DNA from: Macrosoma leucophasiata
Taxonomy: Eukaryota > Arthropoda > Insecta > Lepidoptera > Hedylidae
Assembly: GCA_036365455.1 (NCBI GenBank)
Contig: JAWQUS010000010.1
Span: forward strand, 13,462,501 to 13,526,500
Direction: 5' to 3'
DNA length: 64,000 nucleotides
This document shows, in pieces, positions 12,561 through 24,700 of the stretch. Each line of letters begins with the position of its first letter. Position 1 is the stretch's first letter. The notes under the pieces are model-generated. The model saw only the letters and a program-made list of their open reading frames with translations, ran no database searches and was not told the DNA's origin. A program made the translations under genes and the position numbers.

Positions 12561-13339
12561 AATCAAATTAGGGTGATATTTGACTTGATTTGTCAAAAAA
12601 ATAAAGAACATACACTAAACAACGAGTTTATCTATAGATCAATCAACAGTTAATCTACACAAAACTGTAAGCCTAGCCTTAGAGCGCAAGATGTTTGTTT
12701 TAATTATAGGTATGGCTAATAAACTCTACCACATTGTCATGCTGAAGTTGTGAATGAGTTTAATCCAATGGTAAACTTTTATTATGTAGTGAAGGCAGCA
12801 AACAAGCACCCAGTTGACATGAATGGTCATGCTACTGCAGCCGTTTTCATTAAAAATCTAATTTATCGCCGAATAAAAAAAATTTCGTGTTGACATCTAG
12901 ACCCCAGTCATGATATTTCATTATTTCCTCACATTAACCCTGACTTTCCCAGTAGCGTTGTTATTTATAAATACTTAGCCAAAAACGATATTCCAGTTTT
13001 AAATCGTAGAGATTTCCTCGTGATAAATTCATTATTTAAACCAGACGAAGTCCAGACCACCCACAGCGTGCGGTGTGTGTAATCGAAACTTGTAAATGTC
13101 AGTGACGATGAGGTATAATACGGTACAGACAACAAAACAATGATTCACATCACATTTTTTATATCTAATAGACGCTAGCTTTTGCTTCCCGCCTTTTCAG
13201 CTTTAAGAATGAAATATTTATAATGTAGGCAATCGGTGATTTTTTATTTTTATTAAATAATAAAATAAATAACAAATTTTCTTTCATGAACTTCGAAGAT
13301 AGTAATTACGGGGCCATACATTACTACTCTCACTAAACT
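12561..13339. other. no gene; one short SINE fragment
   Basis: No coding sequence recognised. The part 12777-12842 (TATGTAGTGAAGGCAGCAAA...) is a decayed tail region of the poly(A) SINE family in minus orientation. Confidence 0.4.
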
Positions 13340-13640
13340 AGTGCAGCGATACCGCAAGAGTATGCTCTTGTTAGCGTATAGACACACATACGTCACTGTT
13401 CGGGATCCCGCATGGAACCGAAATGGCATGTAGCTGTGTGAAAGTACGTTATGGGAATGTGTATTACGAAGTAATCCTTCTACCTCACGGTCACTCGGTT
13501 CTAACTCGTTATGGTTTTTTGCTAGGCCAACTAAAAGCAGCGAAATCGAAATAGTACCTATGCTCTTGACGTGCGTATTGACACATATGCCCTGTCCTGC
13601 ATGGAAACGAAACGGCATGTAGCTGTGTGAAAACGTCGTA
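13340..13640. repeat. imperfect tandem duplication, about 190-bp unit
   Basis: TATGCTCTTG (13362 and 13559), GACACA, and GGCATGTAGCTGTGTGAAA (13423 and 13612) recur in the same order and orientation about 190 bp apart. A 160-codon minus-strand frame crosses both units and shows a repeated HSYMPFRFHAG, but this simply reflects the DNA repeat. Confidence 0.6.
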
Positions 13641-13739
13641 ACAAGTGAGCAGAGCACAGCAGTGAATTTGGTCGCATTTAGTGTCAGTACTGGAAGATAG
13701 ATTATGCCATTCGTCCACGTAGAATTCTTCAACAAAGTT

Positions 13740-14872
13740 TGTAAGAGGGTAAATTTATAAGAGGGTTCGCGTACCTATACAACACCGCGTATAAAATTCA
13801 AAGGAAATAATAGTTTAAGTGCAGGTATTGCTAGTGTATTTAACGTCGTAATATATAAATACATTCAATAATAAAATTCGACGTTTTCTGTATACACGAA
13901 GGTACGAAGTTGAGGTAATTATAATCCTAAAGGTTGGTGGATTTCAACATGAGTTAAAGTTCTAAATTAAAATTAACTCCACGTACCTACGTACAATAAG
14001 AACACACAAATAATACTCAAGAAATAAAAATATACAAATAATACACAAGAACACCACAAAACAAAACATAAAAAAGGAATAAGTTAACTGTTTAGAATGT
14101 TTGTTTCTTAATTATATTAAATATCTGTAATTAATTATCACCAGTTCACCGCAAATATTAAGTAAAAATTCTACTTTGTCTACAATTTAATAATTATCTC
14201 ATAGTAAATTAAGGCTCACAAACATTTTCATATTTTTTCATAGGCCGTTGTTACGCTTTGTTGAGCGTAATATTTTTTTACGTTGTTTACTTTTTTTAAT
14301 GTTAATTGTCCCCCTCTCTTTCCCTGCTTTTGCGATTGATCTTGTTTCTTGATATGTCAACATCTCTATTTATGTAACAAGCAAGCAATGTAACAGCTAA
14401 ATTGCCATTCCAGATTATAAAAAGAATAAAATGTTTTCCTTTTTCAGGCGTCGTCGTTTTAATTCCACCTTCTGAATATAGTCAATATTCAGCACAGAGA
14501 AATAGATAAAATTATTCATGTCGACTTTTACAGGACTATGGTGAGTTACCATTTTAAGATGAATAGCTTTATTCTTGACCTAAATGACTATTTCGGTGTG
14601 AATAAATACCAAGTGAATATTTCTAAACAATGACATGTCTACATATGTCCAGTTCGTAAATGGAGTGTAAAATGCAAGGTGCTGAATAAATACGTAGAAG
14701 CAGACAGTTACTAATTGTATTGTTCTTGAGCTATTGTCCGAAAATGTGAAATGTAAGAATCTTTCGAGGTGAATTTCTCAATGTTTTGCACATATGACTA
14801 TAATGTTGTGGGTTGTGAAGTCGAACGAAATGAAATTCCATGTTTCAATAAGATCCGTCCAATGGAGTAGAC
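13740..14872. other. intergenic DNA, nothing recognised
   Basis: Very AT-rich; no gene, RNA or repeat boundary seen. Confidence 0.45.
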
Positions 14873-14875
14873 TAA

Positions 14876-15021
14876 CCCCCTTATTCATAAACGTACATTA
14901 GATACGTTTTAGCTATAGAATGCTTTGTCTTTTTCAGTTGCATTGTCAAATGTGCAGGATAGAAAAAGACAGTGGAGAGATTAGCAACACTTTAGCTAAA
15001 ATACGTTTATGAATAAAGGGG
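14876..15021. repeat. intact Harbinger-like MITE, 146 bp
   Basis: Terminal inverted repeats CCCCCTTATTCATAAACGTA (left) and TACGTTTATGAATAAAGGGG (right), flanked by TAA on both sides (14873-14875 and 15022-15024). A 3-bp TAA duplication is typical of PIF/Harbinger elements. No coding capacity. Fragments lie at 8633-8745 and possibly 28330-28400. Confidence 0.75.
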
Positions 15022-15497
15022 TAAGTTTTTGAATGTGACATTTGACGTGGTTAGGTAGATACGTCATTTGTATCTTTTTACCCGACTGCAACAGAAGGAG
15101 GGTTATTTATTCACGCGACGGGATAAGTTCTAATAATAAGATAGTCTGGTATCAATAAATAAAATTAAGTGCTAATTTATATTTTGATAGATAATATCCA
15201 TGCAGCAATTAACGGCTATGGAATCAGGCTGTTGCTTATTATTACAAAATTAAGATGACATAAAAACTTAATTACAATTTATAATTAAGCAATTAGAAAG
15301 TATTAAGTGGGTAATATTGACTCGATAGGTATGATGTGATGTGATGATATAGAATGTGAAATACTGATTTAAAAAATGGATGATATTTTTTCGCGTCTAC
15401 ATTATGAAACATATTTTGAAATATCTCTAATATAATCTTTCATTATTATTGTTAATTAGACCAAACAGCACTTCCAGTACATCATAGGCTTTCGCTT

Positions 15498-15505
15498 TAT
15501 AAAAG
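15498..15505 (+). promoter_or_regulatory. candidate TATA box for the protease gene
   Basis: TATAAAAG about 230 bp upstream of the ATG at 15731. A start about 30 bp downstream would give a 5' UTR of roughly 200 nt. A pyrimidine tract plus AG near 15688 could mean a 5' UTR intron instead, so the true promoter may lie further upstream. Weak evidence from sequence alone. Confidence 0.25.
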
Positions 15506-15730
15506 TACGAAGACATGTGATATTATTATAGTTGCTATTGTGTTATAGCATAAAGTGAAGTTAACAATAAATTCTCTGTCGATACCAAATTTTGTCTAAA
15601 AGTCTAAAAATATTTATCAGAAGTACAAGCTGGGTTGGAAGAAACGTTTGTAATATCTTATTTTATCAAGTGTTGTCGTTTTTTTAGATGACGTGTTCTG
15701 CTTATCATATGTTAGCTGGGAGTGACGAAT

Positions 15731-15796
15731 ATGATGTGGTTGTATTATTTAGCATTTTTTCTTATCATAAACATGGAAGCTATACGAGCAACCCAA
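15731..15796 (+). CDS. protease gene exon 1: signal peptide
   Basis: Encodes [20 protein letters not shown] then TQ: a hydrophobic core followed by small residues, a typical secretory signal with likely cleavage near Ala20. Two ATGs in a row (15731, 15734) make the exact start uncertain by one codon. The donor GTGAGT follows Gln22 in phase 0. Confidence 0.82.
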
Positions 15797-18700
15797 GTGA
15801 GTATGACCTTAGTTATCTTATCTATATTATCACATTGTTACAAGCAACTCATTAAGCCCCGAATAGACCATCCATTGTTGAAGTTGCATCCAACATGCAT
15901 TACGACCACAAAAAATGTTCGGCAGACGGCCAAATTGAAATTTTGCTTCGTCGATAACATTGAATGCATCTATTGTGTGAACTAAATGATTCTGAAAGGG
16001 ATTGACCTAGATACCCAAACAATAAAATATATATTGTTAACGCATGCTTTTATGCATTCATTCAGATATCAGGATAAATTTGTATTCACTCGTATTGCAG
16101 ATTGAAATGGAACAATTGTCGCATAGTCGAGGTTTAAATAATTTGGAAAATGAAAGAGCGGATGATGTTATTAAAAAAGGTCTGTATGAAAACCGTAGTG
16201 ATATAACGTTTATTAAGTTGGGATCTCATTTCGAGCTGGAAGTTGGCTGCTTTTTGGAGAACTTAATATTTTTTTATCGTGCTGCATATTGCATTGTAGG
16301 TGCAAAGAAAGCATCTTCATATTCGGAATGGGCACGCTGGAGTGCATGCCAAGACGGTCGTAAAACTAGACGGCGACATTGCTTGCGTCGGCAGATATGC
16401 GGGGACTCATTGCGAATAGAAGTTGCGAGGTACGGTCTATCTCACTTTATATACTTCTACTTATATACTTCTACTTATAGCATACTGAGTATATTTTTTT
16501 AGAATGTTTGTTTTTTATCTTTAAGTCAGTAAAGGTACACGGATAAATTTTTGTGGTTGATTTCCCGGAGTGAAATGATTATGTCTTGGCAATATAATCG
16601 ATCTGTAATAAAAATTTTATTAGTTTTAGTATGTGATATGGACAAGGCATGTGAGCTTATTTTGTACTAAATGTTATGAATATTCACAGATTTTTCACTT
16701 TGTCGGCAGTGCACGGTCAGAGAATAATATAGGTATGTAATGGCATGGTGGTGTGCGTGTCCATGCACGCACACCACCGTCTCATTTGTCACGGCTTGGC
16801 TTGCGAGATGATGATCATTATCAGATTACTTGGACATATTTTTAATTTTTTTATAATGTTATTTTTATGTTTCCATAATATACTGAAATAAATTCTGTAA
16901 TACGTTCTGCAGCGGCAACAATAACAATTTCAATATATATATGTATCTAATATGTACAACAATTTCATCCTAAGGGGATTGAAACAAATAACATTATAAT
17001 TAACAAAAAATAATTAAAAAAAACTTAAACAGATACTACCCGGAACGCGGCAGCTATAATAACCGAAATGAGGGATGATGCCCCATTCGAAATTGTATGC
17101 GAAATTAATCAAAAATATTCAGAATTAAACAAAATTTATCTTGTCTTTTCTTTTATTCGTAATTTTGTTAAGAATTCGCGTAATAAATATGCTACTAAAA
17201 GGTACCTAAATAGACGCATTCAAAGACATGTAGAATCCCTTAAGTACCTTAAATATACCTTTAATCGTAGATATTTCTCACAGGTGTGGATATGGAATCT
17301 GAACTGTCTGATCCAGTGTTAGAAACCACCGGACCAGCCGGGTCGTCGTAGCTTTATACAAGTTTTTTATTTATTTATTTATTTAAACGCTGAATTACAT
17401 ACCATAACAGATCAACCAATACGGTTCTGCAATAAAACAAAACAAAATAATATAAAAATAATATAATAAGAAAAGCACAGCACAAAAAAAACCACAGAAA
17501 ACAAAATTGTTAATGAAACAAATTAATTTAAGAAATTCAAAAATATAGATAAACAAAATCTTAAATTGAATTATTCTGCGCAAACCTATACGCGATTTCT
17601 GACAAAGCAATACAACAATTTCGACAAGCTGCAATTACTTAAAAATGACAACTTATTTAGCTATCACATTTACTCCTTACTAGCACTTTTTGCCCGTATC
17701 ATAGGAGCGTGTTCGAGCAAGTTAGACGAAGTGAGAAATGCATTTATCACTCCAAAAGTATATACTATCAACAGGTATCTCGTGTATCTACATAGAGTAC
17801 TTTAATTTATATTGGAATTCGCTTTTGTTTGTAAATAGTAGAGCATGATTCAACGAATGTTCAGGTAATTGAATTTGTGTTTTGTTTACAGTTGCGGTAA
17901 ATCTAACAATTCATGGAGACGGAAGACAAATAGGGAAATGACAAAAGGACGGTTACGTCATCATACACAGAAAATACAAATGGTAAGATTTCAGACAGTT
18001 AGACAATTTAAAAATCTAAAAAGTGTAGATAGAAATCTCAAGTTATCTTCAAAGTCGGATAACCGGCGATGCTTGGTTGTTCAAATAGTTTCTTGCGAAA
18101 TTGCATTGCGACGTAGGTAGGATATTGTGGACATCAATTCTCATGAAAATTAATGTGAACCCTTTTCTGGTATAATGCAATATGTCTTCGTCCAAAATAT
18201 ATACTTTCTCGTGCCGAAGGTCTCCGAATCCTTGTATCAAGATATATAGCCCAAATTAAATTATGTAAGGCGTGAATACGGCGTTTCGATTTACGCATCT
18301 CTCATATTTGAAGAAATAATTGTGTAAAACTTGTTAAAACAAACCGAAATATAATTTTCTCCTTGTCACAGAGAGAAGGTTTCATTATATATTCAAATAG
18401 TTTGCATCATTTGAATGTTGAGAGACTAGGCCTCGTTTCATTTAGCGGCTCGCTCGTATGAATGTTCATTATGAGATTATGTGTTCATTGCACTAATCGT
18501 CATAAACCATATGCATGTGGTATTTAATTAATACCCTTGTACCCTTTAATTATTATCACAGCAACTGTTTCGTACGATTACATCATTTATAGGCTATTCA
18601 CCATCTCTGATCTGTTCATCATTTAGATTTGATTTCTTAGAAATTAATGACTGTAATAAATTATTACAGTTATGTACAGTCAATTATCACTGTAATAAAG

Positions 18701-21700
18701 TATTACTAATAATATAATTATAAAAAAGCGACCAAATGCGAGTTGGTCTCGTAGCGCATTTGACTGAATGTTCACTATAATTTGACCACCCGGTTAGCTC
18801 AGCGGCAAAGAATATGTATACCAGCGGTGTTACACGGCCGTTTGAACCGAAGGGTCGCAGGTTCGATCTCTGTACCTGGACAAATATTTGTATGGCCTAC
18901 AGATGTTTGTTTCGGGGCTGGGTGTTGTGTGTGTACAACGGCACCCACGACACAGGTTTATACCTAGTCAGCTTACTCTCACTCGTTTACACTCACAGCC
19001 CTGTAAGTGTTAGCGATTTGAGTGTATGATGCTGAGTGATAGCATATTATTTTTGTATAAAACTCACGAAGTGGTTCACATACCAAGTTTAAAGTATGTA
19101 GGTAGTTCTAATAGTTTCAGAGTAAATTGACTGTGATATACGGACGGACGAACAGACAAACTAGCAGACATGACGAATCTATGGGTTTCGTTTTTAACCA
19201 TTCTACTGCGGAACCCTATAAACTGGGAGGCTGATCGGATTTGTTGTTCTAGCATGAAAGACGACAGCTAAATGAAGAGGATGTCCAGAAAAAGTTTCGT
19301 GGCTTTTCTCCGTGGAGCCCTTGGACTCCGTGTTCGCGAAAATGCGTAACAGTAAGACGAAGGTAAAATAATTTATTATAATTGTAAACATGAATAATTT
19401 TCACTTATTGTTTATAGATATTTCTGGTCTTTAAAGACAAACAAAAACAATTGAAACCTTTATCTGGTTCTATTGTTTTTTTTTTTCATTTTCTGTAAGT
19501 TTCCCAATACATCGGCGTTTGATAATGGCCCCGGAGATGTCAACAGGCTCGCCACATGCCCAAAAATCCTTCAAAAATCCCTATCCTTCGGGTGTTATAG
19601 ACGTGCAGTTCCTTAAAAACTATAGCGATATTAATTTTGTCCCATGTTGCTGTTTGTTGTGTCATGTAATTTTGGATGGATTCAGATTCAACAAATGAAC
19701 CCATAATTTATGAACTCAGCGACACATGCGGAGTGACAAAGTTCTTACTTTTTCGAGATACTTGTCCAAAAACTAGCTAAGGTTAAATTTTGATAAATTC
19801 TGTGCTTAATTATCTATAGCTATATTAAAATTAGGATCTTTTTAATTTATCTAGATAGAGACTCAGTTTTGTTATTTTTTACTTCTAATATCCTGTTCCA
19901 ATGATTTCATTTTGTGGTCCGAGCATGGTCTGGGTTGCATTTGTGTATTTATAACAATATTGTTAAAACTTGTAAATGAGGCAATTACTTTTCTTAAAAG
20001 TAGAAAGGTAATCTTCTGAACCCTTCTTTGCATAATCATCTTTTTTAATATAAATACGAAAGAACTTGACTTTTTCTTAATTAAATCTTGCTATCTACCT
20101 ACTAAGGAAAATTGGTTTGTATAAAATATATGAATAATGTACGCACTCTATGATGGCCATTTTAGCAAATGCGTGACACCTACCTGTGTGAATCTTCATG
20201 TGAAAAATCATTTGCCACATTTTATACTTGTAAATTTTTAGGTACCTTTTACAAAATTGATATTATCAGAAACCATTTTAATTTATATTTATATAATTTA
20301 TAAAAGTCAAGGATTTTCTTGATTTTTGTAGTAAGTATACCTAAATCTAAAGCCAGACTTTGAAAATTATACTCAATCTAAGGTAATAATAGTATTAACA
20401 GAACGACTAAGAGGCATTTAAATGACCTTTCAATATTAGCTTATTTCTCAAATCTTTATAAATGTGTTATTTAAGTGACTATGACTTACTATCTGGTGTA
20501 TTGGTAATATCTATTATTTATATATTTATGTACGGGTCTGTTATTTCCGGCACAGAGGCATAACACCTTAGGCCTTGGGAGTGGTAACGGTAACTGCATT
20601 TTGAACTTGGTCTTTGTGTAAGTGTCTATAGGCTGCAGTCATCACTTTATATCAATGTGAACTGTATGCTTGTTTACGTTTAATTACATAAAAAAAAATC
20701 ATAAACAATAACAATTATATTTAAAATGTTAAAATTGCCATTACAGCGTGCTTCGAGTGTACTGAGATGCGATTTGTTCCACAGATACTGCCAGAAACGG
20801 AGCGTGTGTGGCAAGAAGATAATTAGACAGTCAGCTTTCTGCTACCTCGAAGGCACGTACTGCCACCTATGGATCCGGAACAAGATGCATCGGCGAAAGG
20901 AACCAGGTGAAATTGCACATAGGTACTTCGCTAACATTTTATATACGTATTTTCTTTCGTGGTATTTGGATTTTATGGACAGTTAACTTTCTAGGGTTGA
21001 TTGAAATGCTTATCGCATGTTTACTATTCTGTGCAGTCGAAATCCGATCTGCTTAATTTTACTAAATTATAACGGGTTTTGATACAGTCGTCCTCTTTTG
21101 GTCAATTTTAACTTGGGAGGTTTCATTTTATAATATGTATGATAATTCCCAGGGATAATAGATGATCCTACGTAAACACAAATGATGCTGCGCATGTTCT
21201 TTAACAAGAAAGAAAGAAATTGCATTGTTTAAGGTATTATTTTTGCAATGAGAATGGGTTAAATATTTATACCTAAAGTAACAGTATATTTTTTAAGTTT
21301 GTTAACAAATTCAATGAACAACACTAATATTATAGAATATGGAGCAGCTTTAAAACAATTGGGTTTGTAGGATGTTGTAAATGTTTTTGTTAACTTTATT
21401 TGTTGATCTGGAGGATTCTGACGCTTGGTGGACTTTATGGACACACGCAAAAATATTGTCGTGTCCAGACGATGAAATAACAAATCATAATAATTTCATG
21501 TTTCACCAACTGAACACACGTGTGTCCGGTCATTTATCATAACTGTATAATAATAACCTGGTGGAATCGTGATGGCAACCGATGGAGACTATAAAATATG
21601 GAGATGTCTAACCTTATACATTCATAAAAGGATTTCAACCCATTCTCTGTCCTATTACAAACACAATAGCTTAAACAATGCAAATGCTCACACGTGATTC

Positions 21701-24700
21701 AAGGAACAGGGAACCTGTTAAGTGTTGTAATCAATCTTCCGTATTTTTCTATCTTAAGCAATTGACAAAGACAAAGCATGTTATAGAAAAATCATACCTA
21801 GATAGGTATGGATGAAAGTTTATCAATAAGAGGCGAGTTTTTGTTGGGCGAGATGACGAATAACCCAGAAAGATGAAAAATATTTTACTATCTAAATAAT
21901 AAATACTATTACTATTTAAATACATAAAAGTCATTTATGGACTTTTTTTGAATTTTATGTAATTTTATATATCTAATTAAATTCTCACGTCACAATGGTC
22001 ATAGTGTTTGTAGCCAAACGTTTCCGAAACGCGAAACGGCTTGACCGGTTTTTATGAAAAATGAAATAATTTAGTATATTCGGTAGGTTTCATGTAGGTA
22101 CCGTTTAATCGTATTCGATGTAGAACGTCATTTCTGGCCAAATAATTAACGAGGGATACAATCTTAATCTCAGTTGGAGTAACTTATTGTCGAAGCATGT
22201 TCCCAGACTGCAGTATGTTGTCGCTTGCCAACAAAATAAACTCTACATAGGTTTCCTGTTTTATTCTAATATCATATAGATACCTACCTCATTCAATTTG
22301 TAGAATACTTTTTTAAATTAGTAAAATTTCTTCATTATATAATAATAAGCATTATAGTAGTAAGCTACGAAGTTGGGTCAATGGTCTGATGCAGAAAGCG
22401 GTACCTACTCCTCGGCACGGCATGTATAAGTGAGAAGGTTCTGTTCCTTCACACTATTTTTATATACCTATATTTGTATTTTTCTAGTAACTTGTACATG
22501 TTAATAAATATTTAATATGTAGGTATGAGAATAAAGGATAGTAATAGTAATATAGTCTTATTAATCGGCGTGCATGTATGAAGAGAATGATGAAGGTAGA
22601 TGAGTATGTCGGGTCCGGGATATCTGGCGCTCTACACTCTCTGCCTACCCCGTTAGCGACCTGGCGTGAAGATACATACATATATACTTAAAAGAATAAA
22701 TGAGCGGAGTAGTGTATATAAATTAAGAATTCGAAAGTGTAATATATTTGAGACTGCTTGCGGCACTCGCTCCTTGTAGCAACCGCTGGCATTAACTTCT
22801 GTATTGGCATGAACATTTTGCATAGAAATGTAACAATTTGTATGAATTTATCTCGCGTATCTCAGGTTATTTCTCAGCTTCCGTGGTGCCGAGCGAGCTA
22901 AAAGGACATTTATCTTATAATGGTTTGAAAAATTATATCCAGCGATGAAAGTCAATGTTAACACAAAAGTCTTATATAAGTATTTAAGAAAATTCTTATG
23001 TAAGACTTACGGTTACGGTGTCTTGAATCTTATAGACTAGTGGATTTATAGTGAGAATGGGTTAATAACTATAGGGTTTCAGAATTTTAGTAGATCTATC
23101 AATCTATCTATGCATTAAAATTTAAAGATTTGAAATTTGTTCATGAAGTTCTACAAATAGTCTTTTTTAAAATTTATTATGGCATCGCTATTACGCATAT
23201 TGCTCGTGTCAAGTAAAACGATATTTCGTATTCGTGTAAAAGCAGTGTTAAAATGAGAATCAGTCAGTCAGTTAATTATTTATTTATTAAGTCAGTCAAG
23301 TGAGTCACAGTCAGTAATTCGAGTAAAGCGAAGGCTACTTTACCAGAACATTTTACAATGAAGTTTTGGAGGCAACTTGAAATGCCGTGTTTTTCGCACT
23401 GTTATTATATTTCACTATACACGGGCACTGTAATAAACCTATATCAAACAAAATGCCACTATTTTTTTTAATATAACTCAAAAATACACCAAGAAAACGA
23501 AATAAAATAAGAGCACCACACGCCTCTTTCAAGGTTCCCGCCATTACTCCTCTAAAGAGTCTTAATTGTGAAATTATTATTTATACTTACTGGATTAGTA
23601 TTAGACTGCAAATGGTTTGAAATATTTGTCACTGCTTTGCTTATTTATTTATTCCGTACTAGCTGACCCGGCAAACTTCGTATTGCCTCAGAATAAAAAT
23701 ATGACATGTGTCAAAGGTTTGATAGATACGGACTATTTGTATGGGAGAATGAAATGGTGGTTTTTACTATTTCCCTTCAATTTCTTCATATTTTCTTACC
23801 TTTTAAACATTCCCTGGACTTCCAAAAATCATTCAAAATCAATATTAGCCAAATCGGTCCAGCCATTCACGCGTGATTCCGTGACCAAGGAAAACGGGTT
23901 GCATTTTTATATATATAGATGAAAATTCAATTTGGAAAATAAATTAATCTACTGAAATGTTTGCTATTGGCTTCCGTGGTGCTAAATCTAGTATACAAGC
24001 GAGGTGGGTTTACTAATTTTACGATCTCAAGATTTCCATAGTCACCAATATTGTCTATTATAATTTGTTTTTTAAATTCAAACATTCGACGTGGGGTTGA
24101 CCTAACATTCCTGGAATTGGTCAATGTTCTCTAGGGAGTATCTGAATCGTTAAATTGCCTACATATATCAATGCGCCGCTAATTTGTGGAATGGTTTCGA
24201 TTTCGGTACTGCTATGCAACGCGTATTGGATGGTTACTGAACCAATTTGAGGCTGCAAGTGGTTTGAAATATCGTCGAGCATTTCGCTTAGTTTGCAGCA
24301 TGAATGGCAATAACTTATCATTTTCAATAACAGTTTAAATGGAAACGGCTCTAGTTATTTTTCAGGATTCAAACAAGTATTTAGTATAATATAATGATTT
24401 GACGACCCGGTTAGTCCAGCGGTGTGAGACGACCATTTGACTCGAAGGGTAGCGGGTTCGATCCCCGCACCGGGAAAAAATTTTGTATGGCCTACAGATA
24501 TTTGTTTCGGGTCTGGGTGTTTGTGTATGTGTTGTATGTGTACAACGGCACCCACGATACAGGTTTATGCCTAGTGTGGGGCTGTGAGTGTAAGCGTATT
24601 TATTATTTGTATTTATATAATGATTAATTGGAGCGTTGTATTACTCACGTAATTATACTGTTACTAACTTGTATGGCAATAACTACCATAGTGGAAAAAC

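Noticed and set aside
16044..16502. Exon 2 read as a single-exon gene of 152 codons
   Set aside because: The frame is open beyond both splice sites by chance. The TATTGCAG acceptor, the GTACGG donor and continuation of the TSP1 repeat in exon 3 favour an internal exon.
17030..17330. Alternative continuation of the first TSP1 repeat at acceptor-like sites near 17030 and 17282
   Set aside because: In the required phase each runs into a stop within about 5-14 codons without a donor site.
18814..19029. 71-codon frame overlapping the tRNA-like SINE
   Set aside because: Lies entirely inside a SINE with A- and B-box motifs.
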